This document shows, one piece after another, positions 1 through 10,889 of a stretch of 64,000 nt of DNA. Every line of letters starts with the position of its first letter. Position 1 is the stretch's first letter. The notes beneath the pieces are model-generated. The model was not told where the DNA came from. It was given only the letters and a program-made list of their open reading frames with translations, and searched no databases. This DNA is from Serripes groenlandicus (Eukaryota; Mollusca; Bivalvia; Cardiida; Cardiidae), in NCBI GenBank assembly GCA_031761405.1, contig JASEVX010000013.1, forward strand, positions 49,971,281 to 50,035,280. The letters run 5' to 3'. Position numbers and translations under genes: made by a program.

Positions 1-98
1 TTATAGGTTATCCATTTAATTATAGAGATTTTCTATTTTTTGACAAACTATGTTTAAAGTCGTCTGCTGCAGAATTGTTGTATGAGGGAAAGTGTTAA
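1..98 (+). mobile_element. Family P, right part, cut by window edge
   Basis: Starts in the spacer and ends TATGAGGGAAAGTGTTAA. Confidence 0.8.
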
Positions 99-246
99 TC
101 ACGTTTAGTGATAACTCAAGTTTATCACTGTGTTACCAGGATATCTTGTCACAGCTGCATCAGTCATAATGCTATTCTTACAACTCTGTATACATATTTA
201 CAAGAAGTGAGATTACACCTAAGCTTAGACAGACAGACCCATGCAG

Positions 247-469
247 TTAACCCTTCCCAACATACAACAAATCTGCAGCAGATGACTTTGAAAACATCTA
301 GGCAAAAAGCACAGAAAAATCCTTTAAATGAAAGAACAATAATTGAAAAGAGTTGAAAACATGGTGACAAAAGGAGAAAATGCTCGTTTTGAGCGATTTC
401 TTCTTTTGTTGCCATGTTTTCAAAAAGCCGTCTGCTGCAGAAGCGTCAGAAAGTGTCTATATGAGGAAA
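247..469 (-). mobile_element. Family P, right end decayed
   Basis: Left TTAACCCTTCCC intact; the right end stops at TATGAGGAAA without TTAA. Confidence 0.75.
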
Positions 470-504
470 CACATCTGCAGCAGGCAGCTTTAAAAACATC
501 TAGC

Positions 505-696
505 TCTTTCCCACATACAGTTGCTTACTGACGCCTCTGCAGCTGACGACTTCAGGATGAGCTATTTCTCCTTTTACCACAATGTTTTCAATTTTTTTTC
601 AATAATTAAACTTTCCCTTATAGAGAGTTTTCATAATTTTACCAAGATGTTTTCAAAGTCGTCTGCTGCAGTTTTGTTGTATGTGGGTAAGGGTTA
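505..696 (+). mobile_element. Family P, hairpin left arm deleted
   Basis: Begins CTTTCCCACATACAG, ends GTGGGTAAGGGTTAT. Confidence 0.7.
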
Positions 697-725
697 TGCA
701 AATTTTCTATTAATGAAAGAACTAT

Positions 726-853
726 TATAAATAAAGTTGAAAAGCAAGAAACTGTTCATTAAGAGCAGTTTCTTCTTTTGCCACAATGTTTTCAAAAGTC
801 ATCTGCTGCAGTAGCTTCAGAAAGCATCAGATTCTGTATATTTGAAAGGGATA
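726..853 (-). mobile_element. Family P, right two-thirds
   Basis: Hairpin and GTCATCTGCTGCAG recognisable; ends in a degenerate GAAAGGGATAA. Confidence 0.6.
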
Positions 854-1023
854 ATTCCCCCCTTACATAGGCGTCTATATTAGTCTCGTGTTTATTTGCA
901 GGTCAAAATCTAGTGAAGTAAATGAAGTATCGGACATGGGAAATGGTAATTATCGCAATACAGACGACATGATAAGGAGGAGTATTCTGATCTTTTCCCA
1001 TATATATTTCTTTTATGTCTCAA

Positions 1024-1105
1024 CCAAATCCTATGTTGTGGGTACTCAAAAGAATCGTCTCACTGAGACGATTCTTTTGAGTACCCACAACATAGGGTTT
1101 GAGTG
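1024..1105. mobile_element. Family Q palindrome, best copy
   Basis: 33-bp perfect arms 1030-1062 and 1064-1096 around a single C; arm begins CCTATGTTGTGGGTACTC and ends AAAAGAATCGTCTCA. The pairing extends imperfectly outward (CTCAA...TTTGAG). Confidence 0.9.
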
Positions 1106-1289
1106 TGAAATAAAGGTTTTGGAATTTGAAATACTCACCTTATCTAGAGCTCTGATAATATTCCCCTAACCCTTTCCCACTTTCTGATGTTGTTCCTCAG
1201 AGTTCTCCCATTAATGGCGACATTCTTTCGGGTGATGTTTTCCATTGCCTCTCACCTCTGATCTATGTGAGAAAGTAGTCCGTGGCTTC

Positions 1290-1410
1290 GAAAGAATGTT
1301 GTGTAAGTACTGGTGTGGGAAAGCCAGGAAAACATGGGTAGGTGCACTGACCGCCGTGATATGACCAAAGCTGTTGAAAGCGGCGTTAAACTCCAAACAA
1401 ACAAAAATCT
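1290..1410 (+). mobile_element. SINE 3' part
   Basis: GTGCACTGACCGCCGTGATA ... GAAAGCGGCGTTAAACTCC with an ACAAACAAAA tail. Confidence 0.75.
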
Positions 1411-1414
1411 CCCA

Positions 1415-1985
1415 TTAATTCTGAAATTTTAAAATGGAGTTGAGCAAGAAAAGGTATAGAACCTGGTTGTTTGCACTTATTTATTTTACATCGATTGTGA
1501 GACAAGCTTTCAGCTTATAATAATCATGCTCGATGTCTGCTTACTGGAGACTTTTAAAACCAGTACTCCTGCCGTGCCGTTTGTGTGAAAAAATCCAAAA
1601 GTCCACTGTCTTCTAACCTTGTAGGACTGCACAGATGTGCCGGCTGGCCTGGCTCTATACTGTTGGCACAGGCTTCACAAAATTGGTTCAGGCAGTCAAA
1701 GGGTTAAAAGAAACGCATTTTTTCAAGAATGAAAAAAAAGGAATAATGATTATTGTCATAACGATAACTAAGGTTTTACTGCCATAATCAAAGTTCTATT
1801 TTGATTATAGATGTTAAGATTACTAGAGTGTTGGATTGTATATACAGTACAGAATAACATAACATATTGAAATCTTTACATATAATTTAATATGCATAAA
1901 GTGAACCATGTCCTACTCAAAGCTGTTGTTCACATTTTCTAGTCATTGTTTGCTTTCTAACTTAGAGAATAATTAATGCAATGGC
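1415..1985. other. Unassigned AT-rich stretch
   Basis: A SINE-like body fragment at about 1500-1600 (ATCATGCTCGATGTCTGC); otherwise nothing recognised. Confidence 0.4.
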
Positions 1986-1989
1986 ACCT

Positions 1990-2216
1990 TTAACCCTTTC
2001 CGACTTGCATTTTGACACATATGCGGCAGAAAACTTTTGAAAGCATTGTGGCAGGAGGGGAAATTGCCAATTACGAGCAATTTCTCTCTCCTTTTGCCAG
2101 AATATTTTCAATTCTATCCAAAAAATATGCTTTCATATAAAGATATTTTCCATATTTTTGAGAAGATCATTCCAAAGTCATCTGCTGCAGATTTGTTTGT
2201 ATGTTGGAAAGGGTAA
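1990..2216 (+). mobile_element. Family P, near full length
   Basis: TTAACCCTTTCCGAC to GTTGGAAAGGGTAA; the right TTAA is mutated. Confidence 0.8.
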
Positions 2217-2329
2217 AATGAGCACTTTTTTTCCCTTTTTCCACCAGGATGCTCAGTGTTCTATATAAGACTTTGAATGTGTCTATGTCAATGGTTTCAA
2301 CCTGCTTGGCATTTTTTAAACCTTTTTCT

Positions 2330-2612
2330 CACATGCAGATTTAATTTGATGTATCTGCAGCAGACGAACATAACAAAAATTAGGCAAAGGAGAAAATGCT
2401 CATTCTACTTTTCTGTTTACCAGAGATCATGAATAAGTGAACTGTCGCCGTGATATAACTGAAATATTGTTGAAAGCGGCATAGAACCCCAATAAAACAA
2501 ATCATTCTACTTTTCCAACAAAGTTGTCAATTTTATTCAATAATTTATCTTTCCATAATGCCTAACTGTCTTCAAAGTTGTCTAAGGCTTATTATGTAGG
2601 AAGGTTTGAGAT
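2330..2612 (+). mobile_element. Family P, degenerate, split by a SINE
   Basis: Has CTGCAGCAGACG and a spacer, with a SINE plus 13-bp target duplication (2401-2515) inserted at the hairpin apex. Confidence 0.6.
2414..2502 (+). mobile_element. 5'-truncated tRNA-SINE with 13-bp target duplication
   Basis: SINE 3' half (GTCGCCGTGATAT, GAAAGCGGCATAGAACCCC, AATAAAACAAAT tail) flanked by direct repeats CATTCTACTTTTC at 2401-2413 and 2503-2515. Compare the full SINE at 14377-14601. Confidence 0.8.
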
Positions 2613-2659
2613 AGGTTTATGACAATGTTTTCCACCCTGCTTAGCAGATTAATTCTTTT

Positions 2660-3215
2660 TGGACATCTGTCTGTGTCGAAATCTAAGGGTTTTTAGATAT
2701 CTGTCCTTGGTAAAACATAAGGGTTTTTGAATATCTGCCCATGTTAAAATGTTAGGGTTTTTAGATATCTGTCATTAACCCTTTCCCTCATACGACAATT
2801 CTGCAGCAGACGACTTTGAACGTATTTTGTCAAAAAAAAGAAAATCTCTATAATTGAATTGATAACCTATGACTAAAAGTTGAAAACATTGTGGCAAAAG
2901 GAGAAATTGCTTGTTTTGAGCAATTTCTTCTTTTGTCACTATGTTTTCAAAAAGCTGTCTGCTGCAGAGGCGTCTGAAAGCGTCTATATGAGGGAAAGGG
3001 TTAAGTGTCGAAAAGTTAGAGTTTTCGGAAATATGTCAATGTGGATAAGTAAAGGTTTTTAGATATATGTCCATGTCGAAAAGTAATAGTTTTTAAATAT
3101 CTGTCCTTGTCAAAAAGTAATGGTTTTTGGACTTCTGTCCATATAAAAAAAAAGTGAGCTTGTAAAATATTTTTCCATGTCAAAAAGTTTTGTTTTTGGT
3201 CAATGTAGAAAAGTG
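2660..3215. repeat. Tandem repeat, unit about 36-40 bp, interrupted by family P
   Basis: Units like GGTTTTTAGATATCTGTCC then ATGTCGAAAAGTAA, about 10 in all. The family P copy 2775-3004 sits inside one unit, between ATCTGTCA and GTGTCGAAAAG. Confidence 0.75.
2775..3004 (-). mobile_element. Family P, full length, TTAA both ends (230 bp)
   Basis: Near-consensus copy inside the 36-40 bp tandem array; hairpin loop GCTT-gtttt-GAGC. Confidence 0.92.
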
Positions 3216-3297
3216 TTCATCTCTGGTTGGTTGGGTGATATTTATACTAGCAATAATAAAAGAGAATATTTTGCCAAATGTTTAATATTTGCTGATA

Positions 3298-3527
3298 TTA
3301 ACCCATTACTTCACACAAACAACATTTGACACCTGCAATTGAACATGACTTTTGAAAACATTGCAATAAAAGGTGAAATTGCTCAAAATGAGCAATTTCA
3401 CCTTTTATTGCAATATTTTCGACTCTTTAACAATATAAATCTTTCAGTTTTCTAGATTGTTGAAATTGTTCGTCTGATGATTGTAAAGCAGACGACCTTT
3501 GAAAAGCCATGTGAAGTAATGGGTTAA
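3298..3527 (+). mobile_element. Family P variant with altered but symmetric arms (230 bp)
   Basis: TTAACCCATTACTTCACA ... TGTGAAGTAATGGGTTAA: both termini differ from consensus in matching ways. The central hairpin has 25-bp perfect arms (3361-3385 and 3389-3413) around a 3-nt loop. Confidence 0.9.
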
Positions 3528-3987
3528 CTAGCTTTGCCACTTCCCATTACATTACTGCGTGCTTAATATTAATGTTGATATTGAAATATGGTCCGTTATT
3601 TTATATGTTATATGCACATTGTATGTTTTTACCATATATATGTTATTAAGCATGTTTTACAAAGATATATTTATATGCATGCTTTTCACATATTTATGTA
3701 ATGTGCATGTTTTATGTTTTACACAGATGTGTACATGAAGAAGACCTCAGTCTGGGATTTCAATTTGTAACAAAATAGTAAATGGTAGATTGAATCTTCT
3801 GTTTTATAAAAACCAAACCTTTCATTTTTAGCCAGGTTTTCAATGAGGAATGAGGTTACAATCTGGCTATTGGATTAGTGATGTTGCTGTTCAGTTGAGC
3901 TGGAATGGCTCAGTTGGTTTCAACAAGGGCTATCAATCCAGGGGTCCTGAGTTCAAACCCGTCATGGCCAGTCATTCTTTTCACTGG

Positions 3988-4197
3988 TTTCCTCATACAA
4001 CAATTCTGCAGCAGACGACTTTGAACATATTCTGTCAAAAAATGGAAAATCTGGATAACCTATGACTAAAAGTGTAAAACATTGTGGCAAAATGAGAAAT
4101 TGCTTGTTTTGAGCAATTTCTTCTTCTGTCACTATGTTTTCAAAAGGCTTTCTGCTGCAGAGGCATCAGAAGGCGTCTATATGAGGGAAAGGGTTAA
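3988..4197 (-). mobile_element. Family P, left terminus decayed
   Basis: Starts CCTCATACAAC after a lost TTAACCCTTTC; right end GGGAAAGGGTTAA intact. Confidence 0.85.
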
Positions 4198-4236
4198 GTT
4201 ATTGTCACTAGTGTTATTTGTCCTCCAGCAATGGGC

Positions 4237-4466
4237 TTAACCCTTTCCCTCATACAGACGCTTTCTGACGCCTCTGCAGCAGACGGCTATTTGAAAACAT
4301 AGTGACAAAAGAAGAAATTGCACAAAACGTGCAATTTCTCCTTTTGCCACAATGTTTTCCACCTTTAGTCATAGGTTATCCATTCAATTATAGAGATTTT
4401 CCATTTTTTGACAAAATATGTTCAAATTCGTCTGCTGCAGAATTGTCGTATGAGGGAAAGGGTTAA
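4237..4466 (+). mobile_element. Family P, full length (230 bp)
   Basis: TTAA at both ends. Loop variant GCAC-aaaac-GTGC. Confidence 0.93.
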
Positions 4467-4568
4467 TAGATAGTGTGGGAAGGTAGCCAGTTGCCTGGGA
4501 AGAATGTTTTGTGGAGTACAGGTGCGAGAAAGCCAGGAAATACATGTTAGTTGAACTAGAAGCCATGG

Positions 4569-4760
4569 TAAAACCCGTCTTGGCTAGTCATTCTTTCCGC
4601 TAATTGACTTCAGTTATTGTGACCAGCAGTATTCATCTTCCAGCAATGGGGTAAATAGATAGTGTGGGAATGTAGCCAGTTGCCTGGGAAGAATGTTTTG
4701 TGGAGTACAGGTGCGAGAAAGTCAGGAAACACTTTCATTTTATTTAAACTAGCCGCCATG
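4569..4760 (+). mobile_element. SINE body, copy without family P
   Basis: Reads GCAATGGGGTAAATAGATAG where the neighbour carries TTAA-element-TTAA. It then shares GTAGCCAGTTGCCTGGGAAG and GAATGTTTTGTGGAGTACAG with it. Confidence 0.7.
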
Positions 4761-5090
4761 GTAAAACTTAAAATGCATTGAATATTTCATTAAAGCAAAT
4801 TCAATCAATCAAACTATTGTTTAGATGGGGGTTTAGGTGGGACATGTCAAACTTAAGTATTTACTCAATAACATTTTTTAAGTCGGACACATTCTTACCA
4901 AATGTTATTGGATGGTAGCTTAGAGAAAAAGAAAGCCTGTGATTGTTTTAGGGGTCATTTGGGTCAAGGTGAAGGTCACTGTTTCTAAAGATAAATCACC
5001 GGTCCTGTTTTAAGGTCACCATTGAAAACCTGTCTTTGTGGCTATGCCACCACTTTTTATTTTTATTATATACCTTATAGTTCTATTATA
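4761..5090. other. Unassigned stretch
   Basis: Contains GGTCAAGGTGAAGGTCACTG and GAAAACCTGTCTTTGTGGC, reminiscent of mobile-element ends; no exon seen. Confidence 0.35.
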
Positions 5091-5313
5091 TTTCCCTCAT
5101 ACAACAATTCTGCAGCAGACGACTTTGAACAAATTTTGTCAAAAAATAGAAAATCTCTATAGTTAAATGGATAACCTATGACTAAAAGTGGAAAACATTG
5201 TGACAAAAGGAGAAATTGCTCGTTTTGAGCAATTTCTTCTTTTGTCACTATGTTTTCAAAAAGCCGTCTGCTACAGAGGCATCAGAAAGCTTCTATATGA
5301 GGGAAAGGGTTAA
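5091..5313 (-). mobile_element. Family P, left TTAACC lost
   Basis: Begins TTTCCCTCATAC, ends GGGAAAGGGTTAA. Confidence 0.88.
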
Positions 5314-5593
5314 TCCTTTTGCTTTTGAATTAAGTTTTGAATCTTAGATCAGAATTTTATTTTTTCTCTAGTTTTAAATTCTCTTCCAAACCCTAGTACA
5401 TATTATATGTGTATGATAGAAGTAGAAATGAATTCTTTTTCAGTAAAATAAAAATCCTCATTACATCCAACTTGAATAGAAAGGTGTTCTAGATTCTCTG
5501 TCACATGACTTTCAATTATTCGGAGAACTTGCCAAATATCGAGAAAATAAACATTAACATCAAATAGAAATTTCTGTTTTGATGTGTTGAAAG

Positions 5594-6334
5594 AATATCA
5601 TTGGACACAAACATAGGTCACCAATGAAGCGATATCATTGGACACATACATAGGTCACCAATGTAGCGATATCATTGGACACATACATAGGTCACCAATG
5701 TAGCGATATCATTGGACACATACATAGGTCACCAGTGAAGAAATATTATTGGACACAAACATAGGTCACCAATGAAGCAATATTATTGGACACAAACATA
5801 GGTTGCCAATGAAGCAATATCATTGGACACAAAGATATATAGGTCACCAATGAAGGAATTTCATTGGAGACAATCATAAGTCATCAATGAAGTGATATCA
5901 TTGGACACAAACATAGGTTACCAATGAAATGATATCATGGGAGACAAACATAGGTTACTAAAGAAGCGATATCATTAGACACAAATATAGGTTACCAATG
6001 AAGTGATATCATTAGACACAAACATATATAAGTCCCCAATAAGGGGATTGTATTGGAGACAATCATAGGTCATCAATGAAGTGATATCATTGGACACAAA
6101 CATAGGTTACCAATGAAATGATATCATGGGAGACAAACATAGGTTACCAAAGAAGTGATATCATTGGACACAAACATATATAGGTCACCAATGAAGGGAT
6201 TTCATTGTACACAAACATAGGTTACCAAGGAAATGATATCATGGGAGACAAACATGGGTCGCCAATGAAGTGATATCATGTGACACAAAAATAGGTTACC
6301 AATGAAGCGATAACATTGGACACAAACATAGGTC
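5594..6334. repeat. 37-bp tandem repeat, about 20 units
   Basis: Units of GATATCATTGGACACAAACA followed by TAGGTCACCAATGAAGC. CATTGG and CCAATG form a short inverted repeat within each unit. Copy sequence drifts, with 4-nt insertions (ATATATAGG) in some units. Confidence 0.92.
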
Positions 6335-6452
6335 ACTATCTATAAATTTAAACTTTACAACGTTAGGCGGCAGAAAACAACATACATGGGAAAGGAAGAC
6401 ACTACATTTTGAGAACGATGCTATTTTCCCTTAATTCTTTTATTTAAAGCCA

Positions 6453-6566
6453 TTAATCCTTTCCAACCTGAAGATGCATTTTGGTGATTTTCTGCTGACA
6501 ATATTTGAAAACATTCTGGCAAAAATTTGTACATTATGAGCCATTTCTCAGCTTGCCACAATATTT
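6453..6566 (+). mobile_element. Family P, left half
   Basis: TTAATCCTTTCC to the hairpin, cut off by the next copy at 6567. Confidence 0.65.
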
Positions 6567-6754
6567 TTACCCTTTCCCTCATACGACAATTCTGCAGCAG
6601 ACGATTGTGAACATATTTCTCCATAATTGAATGGATAACCTATGACTTAAAGTGGAAAACTTTCTTCTTTTGTCACTTTGTTTTCACTATGTTTTCAATA
6701 AGCCGTCTGCTGCAGAGGCGTCAGAAAGAATCTATATGAGGGTAAGGGTTTTAA
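6567..6754 (-). mobile_element. Family P, internal deletion in hairpin
   Basis: TTACCCTTTCCC start, GGGTAAGGGTTTTAA end; the left hairpin arm is missing. Confidence 0.75.
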
Positions 6755-6930
6755 ACTTAATTACTGTATATGTTTTTGCTTTTAAACTTCAATTTCTCTT
6801 GCTTCAGCATAACATAGATATGTAATCAAAGAACCATAACTGTACAATGCTTTTTTGTGTTACCTGCCTTAGCACAATCATCTGAATTCATTTCAAAAAC
6901 TAGTTTCTATAATAGTACAGTGTAATGAAC

Positions 6931-7143
6931 ACGACAATTCTGCAGCAGACGACTTTGAGTGTATTTTGTCAAAACATAGGAAATCTCCATAGTTGAATGG
7001 ATAACCTATGACAAAAAGTGGAAAACATTGTGGCGAAAGGAGAAATTGCTCGTTTTGTGCAATTTCTTCTTTTGTCACTATGTTTTCAAAGCGCCGTCTG
7101 CTGCAGAGGCGTCAGAAAGCGTCTGTATGAGGGAAAGGGTTAA
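6931..7143 (-). mobile_element. Family P, left terminus missing
   Basis: Starts at ACGACAATTCTGCAGCAG; right TTAA intact. Loop stem is a mismatched GCTC/GTGC pair. Confidence 0.88.
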
Positions 7144-7202
7144 TTTATAGATATAGAAGTAGTTGTAGAAACAACAATTTTGTTCAAGCTATTTACCTGA
7201 AT

Positions 7203-7440
7203 ATTTCCCATATACAACAAATCTGCAGCAGACGACTTTGAAAACATCTGGGCGTATATAGGGGAAATCTCTATAAATAGAAGTTTAAGTACTGAAAAAA
7301 GATGGATACATTGTGGCAAATGGTGAAATTATTGATATTAAAGAGGAATTATTTCTTCTTTGGCCACATTGTTTTCAAAGATCTGCTGCAGATACGTCAG
7401 AATACATCAGGATATGTATGCAAGTTGCAAAGCGTTAATT
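7203..7440 (-). mobile_element. Family P, degenerate
   Basis: Both CTGCAG subterminals kept; termini mutated (ATTTCCC..., GCAAAGCGTTAA). Confidence 0.7.
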
Positions 7441-7527
7441 AATGCACTTAGAATTGCAAATGAGCCGTTAGTTTATAGATATATAAGTAGTTGTAGTAAC
7501 AATAATTTTTCAAGCTATTTTCCCAAA

Positions 7528-7703
7528 TATTTCCCACATACAACAAATCTGCAGCAGACGACTTTAGAAAATCTAAATAAATAAAAAATATATATTATTG
7601 AAAAGAGTTGAAGACATTATGGTAAGAGGATGAATTGCTCATTATGAGCAGATTCTTCCTTCAATTGAACATTTTCAATATTCTTCTGCTGCAAATGGGT
7701 TAA
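7528..7703 (-). mobile_element. Family P, right end shortened
   Basis: Ends CTGCTGCAAATGGGTTAA, missing about 30 bp before the terminus. Confidence 0.7.
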
Positions 7704-7708
7704 AAGTC

Positions 7709-7934
7709 TAACCTTTCCCACATACAACAAATCTGCTGCAGTCAAATTTAAAAACCATTTAAACAAAAATTATGGATACTCTTTAAATGAAAAAGCAGTT
7801 ATTGAATAAAAGTTAAGAACATTATGGCAATAGGAGAAATTGCTGATTATTAGCTATTTCTTTGTGTGCCAAAATATTTTCGAAAGTCATCTGCTGTTAC
7901 TTGTAGAAAATGTTTTTATGTGATGAAAGGTTAA
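7709..7934 (-). mobile_element. Family P, degenerate, abuts next copy
   Basis: CTAACCTTTCCC start; ends GATGAAAGGTTAA, the TTAA shared with the copy at 7931. Confidence 0.7.
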
Positions 7935-8160
7935 CCCTTTCCAACCTATAGACGCATTTTGACGCATCTGCAGCAGACGACTTTTGAAAACATCGTGGCA
8001 ACAGGAGAAATTGCTCAAAACGAGCAATTACTCTGTTTGCCACAATGTTTTCAACTTTTTTCAGTAGTTATACTTTCATTTATAGAGATTTTCCATATTT
8101 TTTACTAATTGTCTTCAAAGTCGACTTCTTCAGATTTGTTGTATGGGAGAAAGGGGTTAA
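7931..8160 (+). mobile_element. Family P, full length, shares TTAA on both sides
   Basis: 230 bp between TTAA 7931-7934 and TTAA 8157-8160, each also the end of a neighbouring copy. Confidence 0.92.
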
Positions 8161-8387
8161 CCCTTTCCCTCATATAGACGCTTTCTGACGCCTCTGCAGC
8201 AGACGGCTTTTTGAAAACATAGTAACAAAAGAAGAAATTGCTCAAAACAAGCAATTTCTCCTTTTGCCACAATGTTTTTCTACTTTTAGTCATAGGTTAT
8301 CCATTCAATTATAGAGATTTTCTATTTTTTGACAAAACATGTTCAAAGACGTCTGCTGCAGAATTATCATATGAGGGAAAGGATTAA
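8157..8387 (+). mobile_element. Family P, full length
   Basis: Third member of the abutting trio; right end GGGAAAGGATTAA. Confidence 0.92.
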
Positions 8388-8540
8388 AACAGTATTGGGT
8401 TTTTAATGACTCTTATCTGTTTCTAGAAACAACAACAACATATGAGGAGGGTTCGTCTGGTACTTTTTCTAATATCTAGCCTGACATGTAACTTCCTTGG
8501 TGACATGTAACTTCCTTGCACAATGATCTAAGTGTGGTAT

Positions 8541-8882
8541 TTAATCCTTTCCCTCATATAGATCCTTTCTGACGCTTATGCAGCAGATGACTTTTGAAAA
8601 CAATGTGGCAAATGGAGAAATTGCTCAAAACAAGCAATTTCTCCATTTGCCACAACTTTTTGCAGTAATTATACCCTCATTTATAGTGATTTTCCGGGTT
8701 TTTGCCTTTATGCTTTCGAAGGCAGCTGGTTTGCTATATTTTGATTAAAGATGCTTTCTGATGCCTTTTCAGCAGACGACTTCTGAAAATATTGTGACAG
8801 AAGAAAAAATTGCACATAATTAGCAATTTCTTCTCTCGCTTCAATGCTTTCAACTCTTTCTTATAATTATGCTTTCATCTGA
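8541..8882 (+). mobile_element. Two truncated family P copies
   Basis: 8541-8728 (TTAATCCTTTCCC start, right end lost) and 8743-8882 (both termini lost). Confidence 0.65.
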
Positions 8883-8994
8883 AGAGTAACGTAGTATGAT
8901 CTTGTGTTTGCTACTAAGTTACTGGTAATGATACACACACCAAGTAGATAATACTGCAACAAAATCAAAATTAAGAAAGCCAATGAATGAACTT

Positions 8995-9458
8995 TGGAAA
9001 ATCTTGTACATTTTTTCCAAGTCCAGCATACTCTTTTTTATACGCCTGTTTTGAAAAAACGGATCGTATTATAGTTTTACCTGTGGCGTACGTGCGGGCG
9101 GCATACAGTATGTTGTCAGCTAAATAACTTAAAGCCTTTGTCCCATCATCACCAAATTTGGTCAGAATGTGAACTGGCATAATATCTTCGACAAGTTTGA
9201 TAACTAGCCATATCGCTTTAGTCATTCAAGAGTTATCGCCCTTTAATTATAGAAATTACCTAAAATTGGTCTTGTCAGCTGAATAACTTTAGATGCCTTT
9301 GTCTCGATAAGTAACCACGTTATCTTAGTCACTCTACACTTATATCCCTTGAAATGGCCAAAACTATATCAACAGTGTCCGCTCTCTATATTTTCCTGAC
9401 GTACAACCAATTATCACTATACTTGGTCTCAAAAAATTAGGACGGGTGTATTTTGTAG
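8995..9458 (-). mobile_element. Truncated 161-bp-unit tandem-repeat element
   Basis: Reverse-orientation relative of 47991-49073: shares GACTAAAGCGATATGGCTAG, the TATACGCC end and the TTTTTTGAGACCAA start. Confidence 0.75.
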
Positions 9459-9708
9459 CTACATTATTTACTGATTTAACTTAAAGATTCTGAGAAAAGC
9501 TTGTTCTGGCCTTTTTTTATAAAGGGGATAAAAGTGAGGCAAGTTACGACAATCTGTCTCTTTCTCACAGAAATAGACAGTTTTCCATTGTCTATTTTTT
9601 ACCCTGGTCACAAGCACCAAATAATATGTGTTACATACCCTCTATAATTAAGACACAAAGCTGTACCGCATTGTATAATTCTTCCCGTTGTGATTTCCTA
9701 CATGTTAT

Positions 9709-9930
9709 TTAACCCTGCTCCACATGCAGACAATTTCTGACGCCTCGGCAGCATACAACTTTTGAAATCATTCTGGCATAAGGAGATATTGCTCATCATG
9801 AGCAATTTCCCCATTTGCCACAGTTATTTCAACTCTATTCAATAATCATACTGTCATTTACAGAAATGTTCTATACTTTGGACTTTTAAAGTCATCTGCT
9901 GCAGATTTACTGTATGTGGGAAAGGGTTCA
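9709..9930 (+). mobile_element. Family P, right TTAA mutated to TTCA
   Basis: TTAACCCTGCTCC to GGGAAAGGGTTCA. Confidence 0.85.
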
Positions 9931-9949
9931 ATACTATATAAGTACACAG

Positions 9950-10179
9950 TTAACGCTTTCCCTCATATAGACGCTTTCTGACACCTCCGCAACAGACGGC
10001 TTTTTGAAAACATAGTGACGAAAGAAGAAATTGCTCAAAACGAGCAATTTCTCCTTTTGCCACAATGTTTTCCACTTTTAGTGATAGGTTATCCATTCAA
10101 TTTTAGAGATTTTCTTTTTTTTGACAAAATATGCTCAAAGTCGTCTGCTGCATAATTGCCGTATGAGGGAAAGGGTTAA
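9950..10179 (+). mobile_element. Family P, full length (230 bp)
   Basis: TTAACGCTTTCCC to GGGAAAGGGTTAA; hairpin GCTC-aaaac-GAGC. Confidence 0.92.
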
Positions 10180-10258
10180 GGATCAACAAATAGCATGTCT
10201 AGGTTTATGCCAGATCTGCTGCTTCTCTCATGTCTGCACACCTCCTTCTTACCAACTC

Positions 10259-10407
10259 TAACCAATTCCCACATACAACAATCTTGCAGCAGACGACTTT
10301 GAATACATTTCTTTATGAGGGAAGATTAAATCATTAAAAGGAGTTGAAAACATTGTGGCAAAAGGAAAAATTGTTCCTTTTGATGTCTAAATGTTGGAAA
10401 GGGTTAA
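10259..10407 (-). mobile_element. Family P, internally deleted
   Basis: Hairpin right arm missing; ends GTTGGAAAGGGTTAA. Confidence 0.65.
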
Positions 10408-10525
10408 AAAAACACCATTACATGTATTTACCAGCCAATGTACATGGATCGTTTCCAAGGTAACATTGTGACTTTTTGTTCAGATATGGGTGCTATGCAT
10501 GTTCAAAAATGTATGTAGGAAACAT

Positions 10526-10889
10526 TCCCGCCTGTAGCTTTTCAGGGGACTCTTAACAGAAAATACAAAAATACACGGAAAATACTGGGTAACCATGGAA
10601 AAACTATGGAAAATAGCAAGGAATTTAATGTTAAGATGCGGAAACGCTGAAAATGGTCGAAATACTCCGTGGTCCGCGAAACTATTCCAGGGTGTTCAAA
10701 GAACCGTTCCAGCGTGTACTTGGAACCGTTCCGGGTATTTCCATGGAATTTCCGGATTGTCCACTTAAATGTACTGTATTTTCCATGGAAAGTGTCAGAT
10801 TATCCCAAAGTATCCCTGGAAAGTTGTCCGAATACTCCGGGGATTTTCCGTGGATTTTAGTAAGAGTCCCCGGAAAAGCTACAGCCGGG
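10526..10889. mobile_element. Short inverted-repeat element with about 29-bp TIRs
   Basis: CCCGCCTGTAGCTTTTCAGG at the left and CCGGAAAAGCTACAGCCGGG at the right are inverted copies; GGACTCTTA continues the match inward. No target duplication found and no protein. Open frames of up to 104 codons inside arise from repeated CCATGGAAA/TCCGGG stretches. Confidence 0.7.

Larger units (their letters stand above)
3890..4580 (+). mobile_element. tRNA-SINE split by two family P insertions
   Basis: tRNA-like head 3899-3985 (box A TGGCTCAGTTGG, box B GAGTTCAAACCC), body 4198-4236, tail 4467-4580. The second copy, 4569-4760, lacks both insertions and gives an empty site. Confidence 0.75.

Noticed and set aside
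5594..6334. CRISPR-like array of 37-bp repeats
   Set aside because: Repeats are contiguous with no unique spacers, in a eukaryotic intron-bearing genome.
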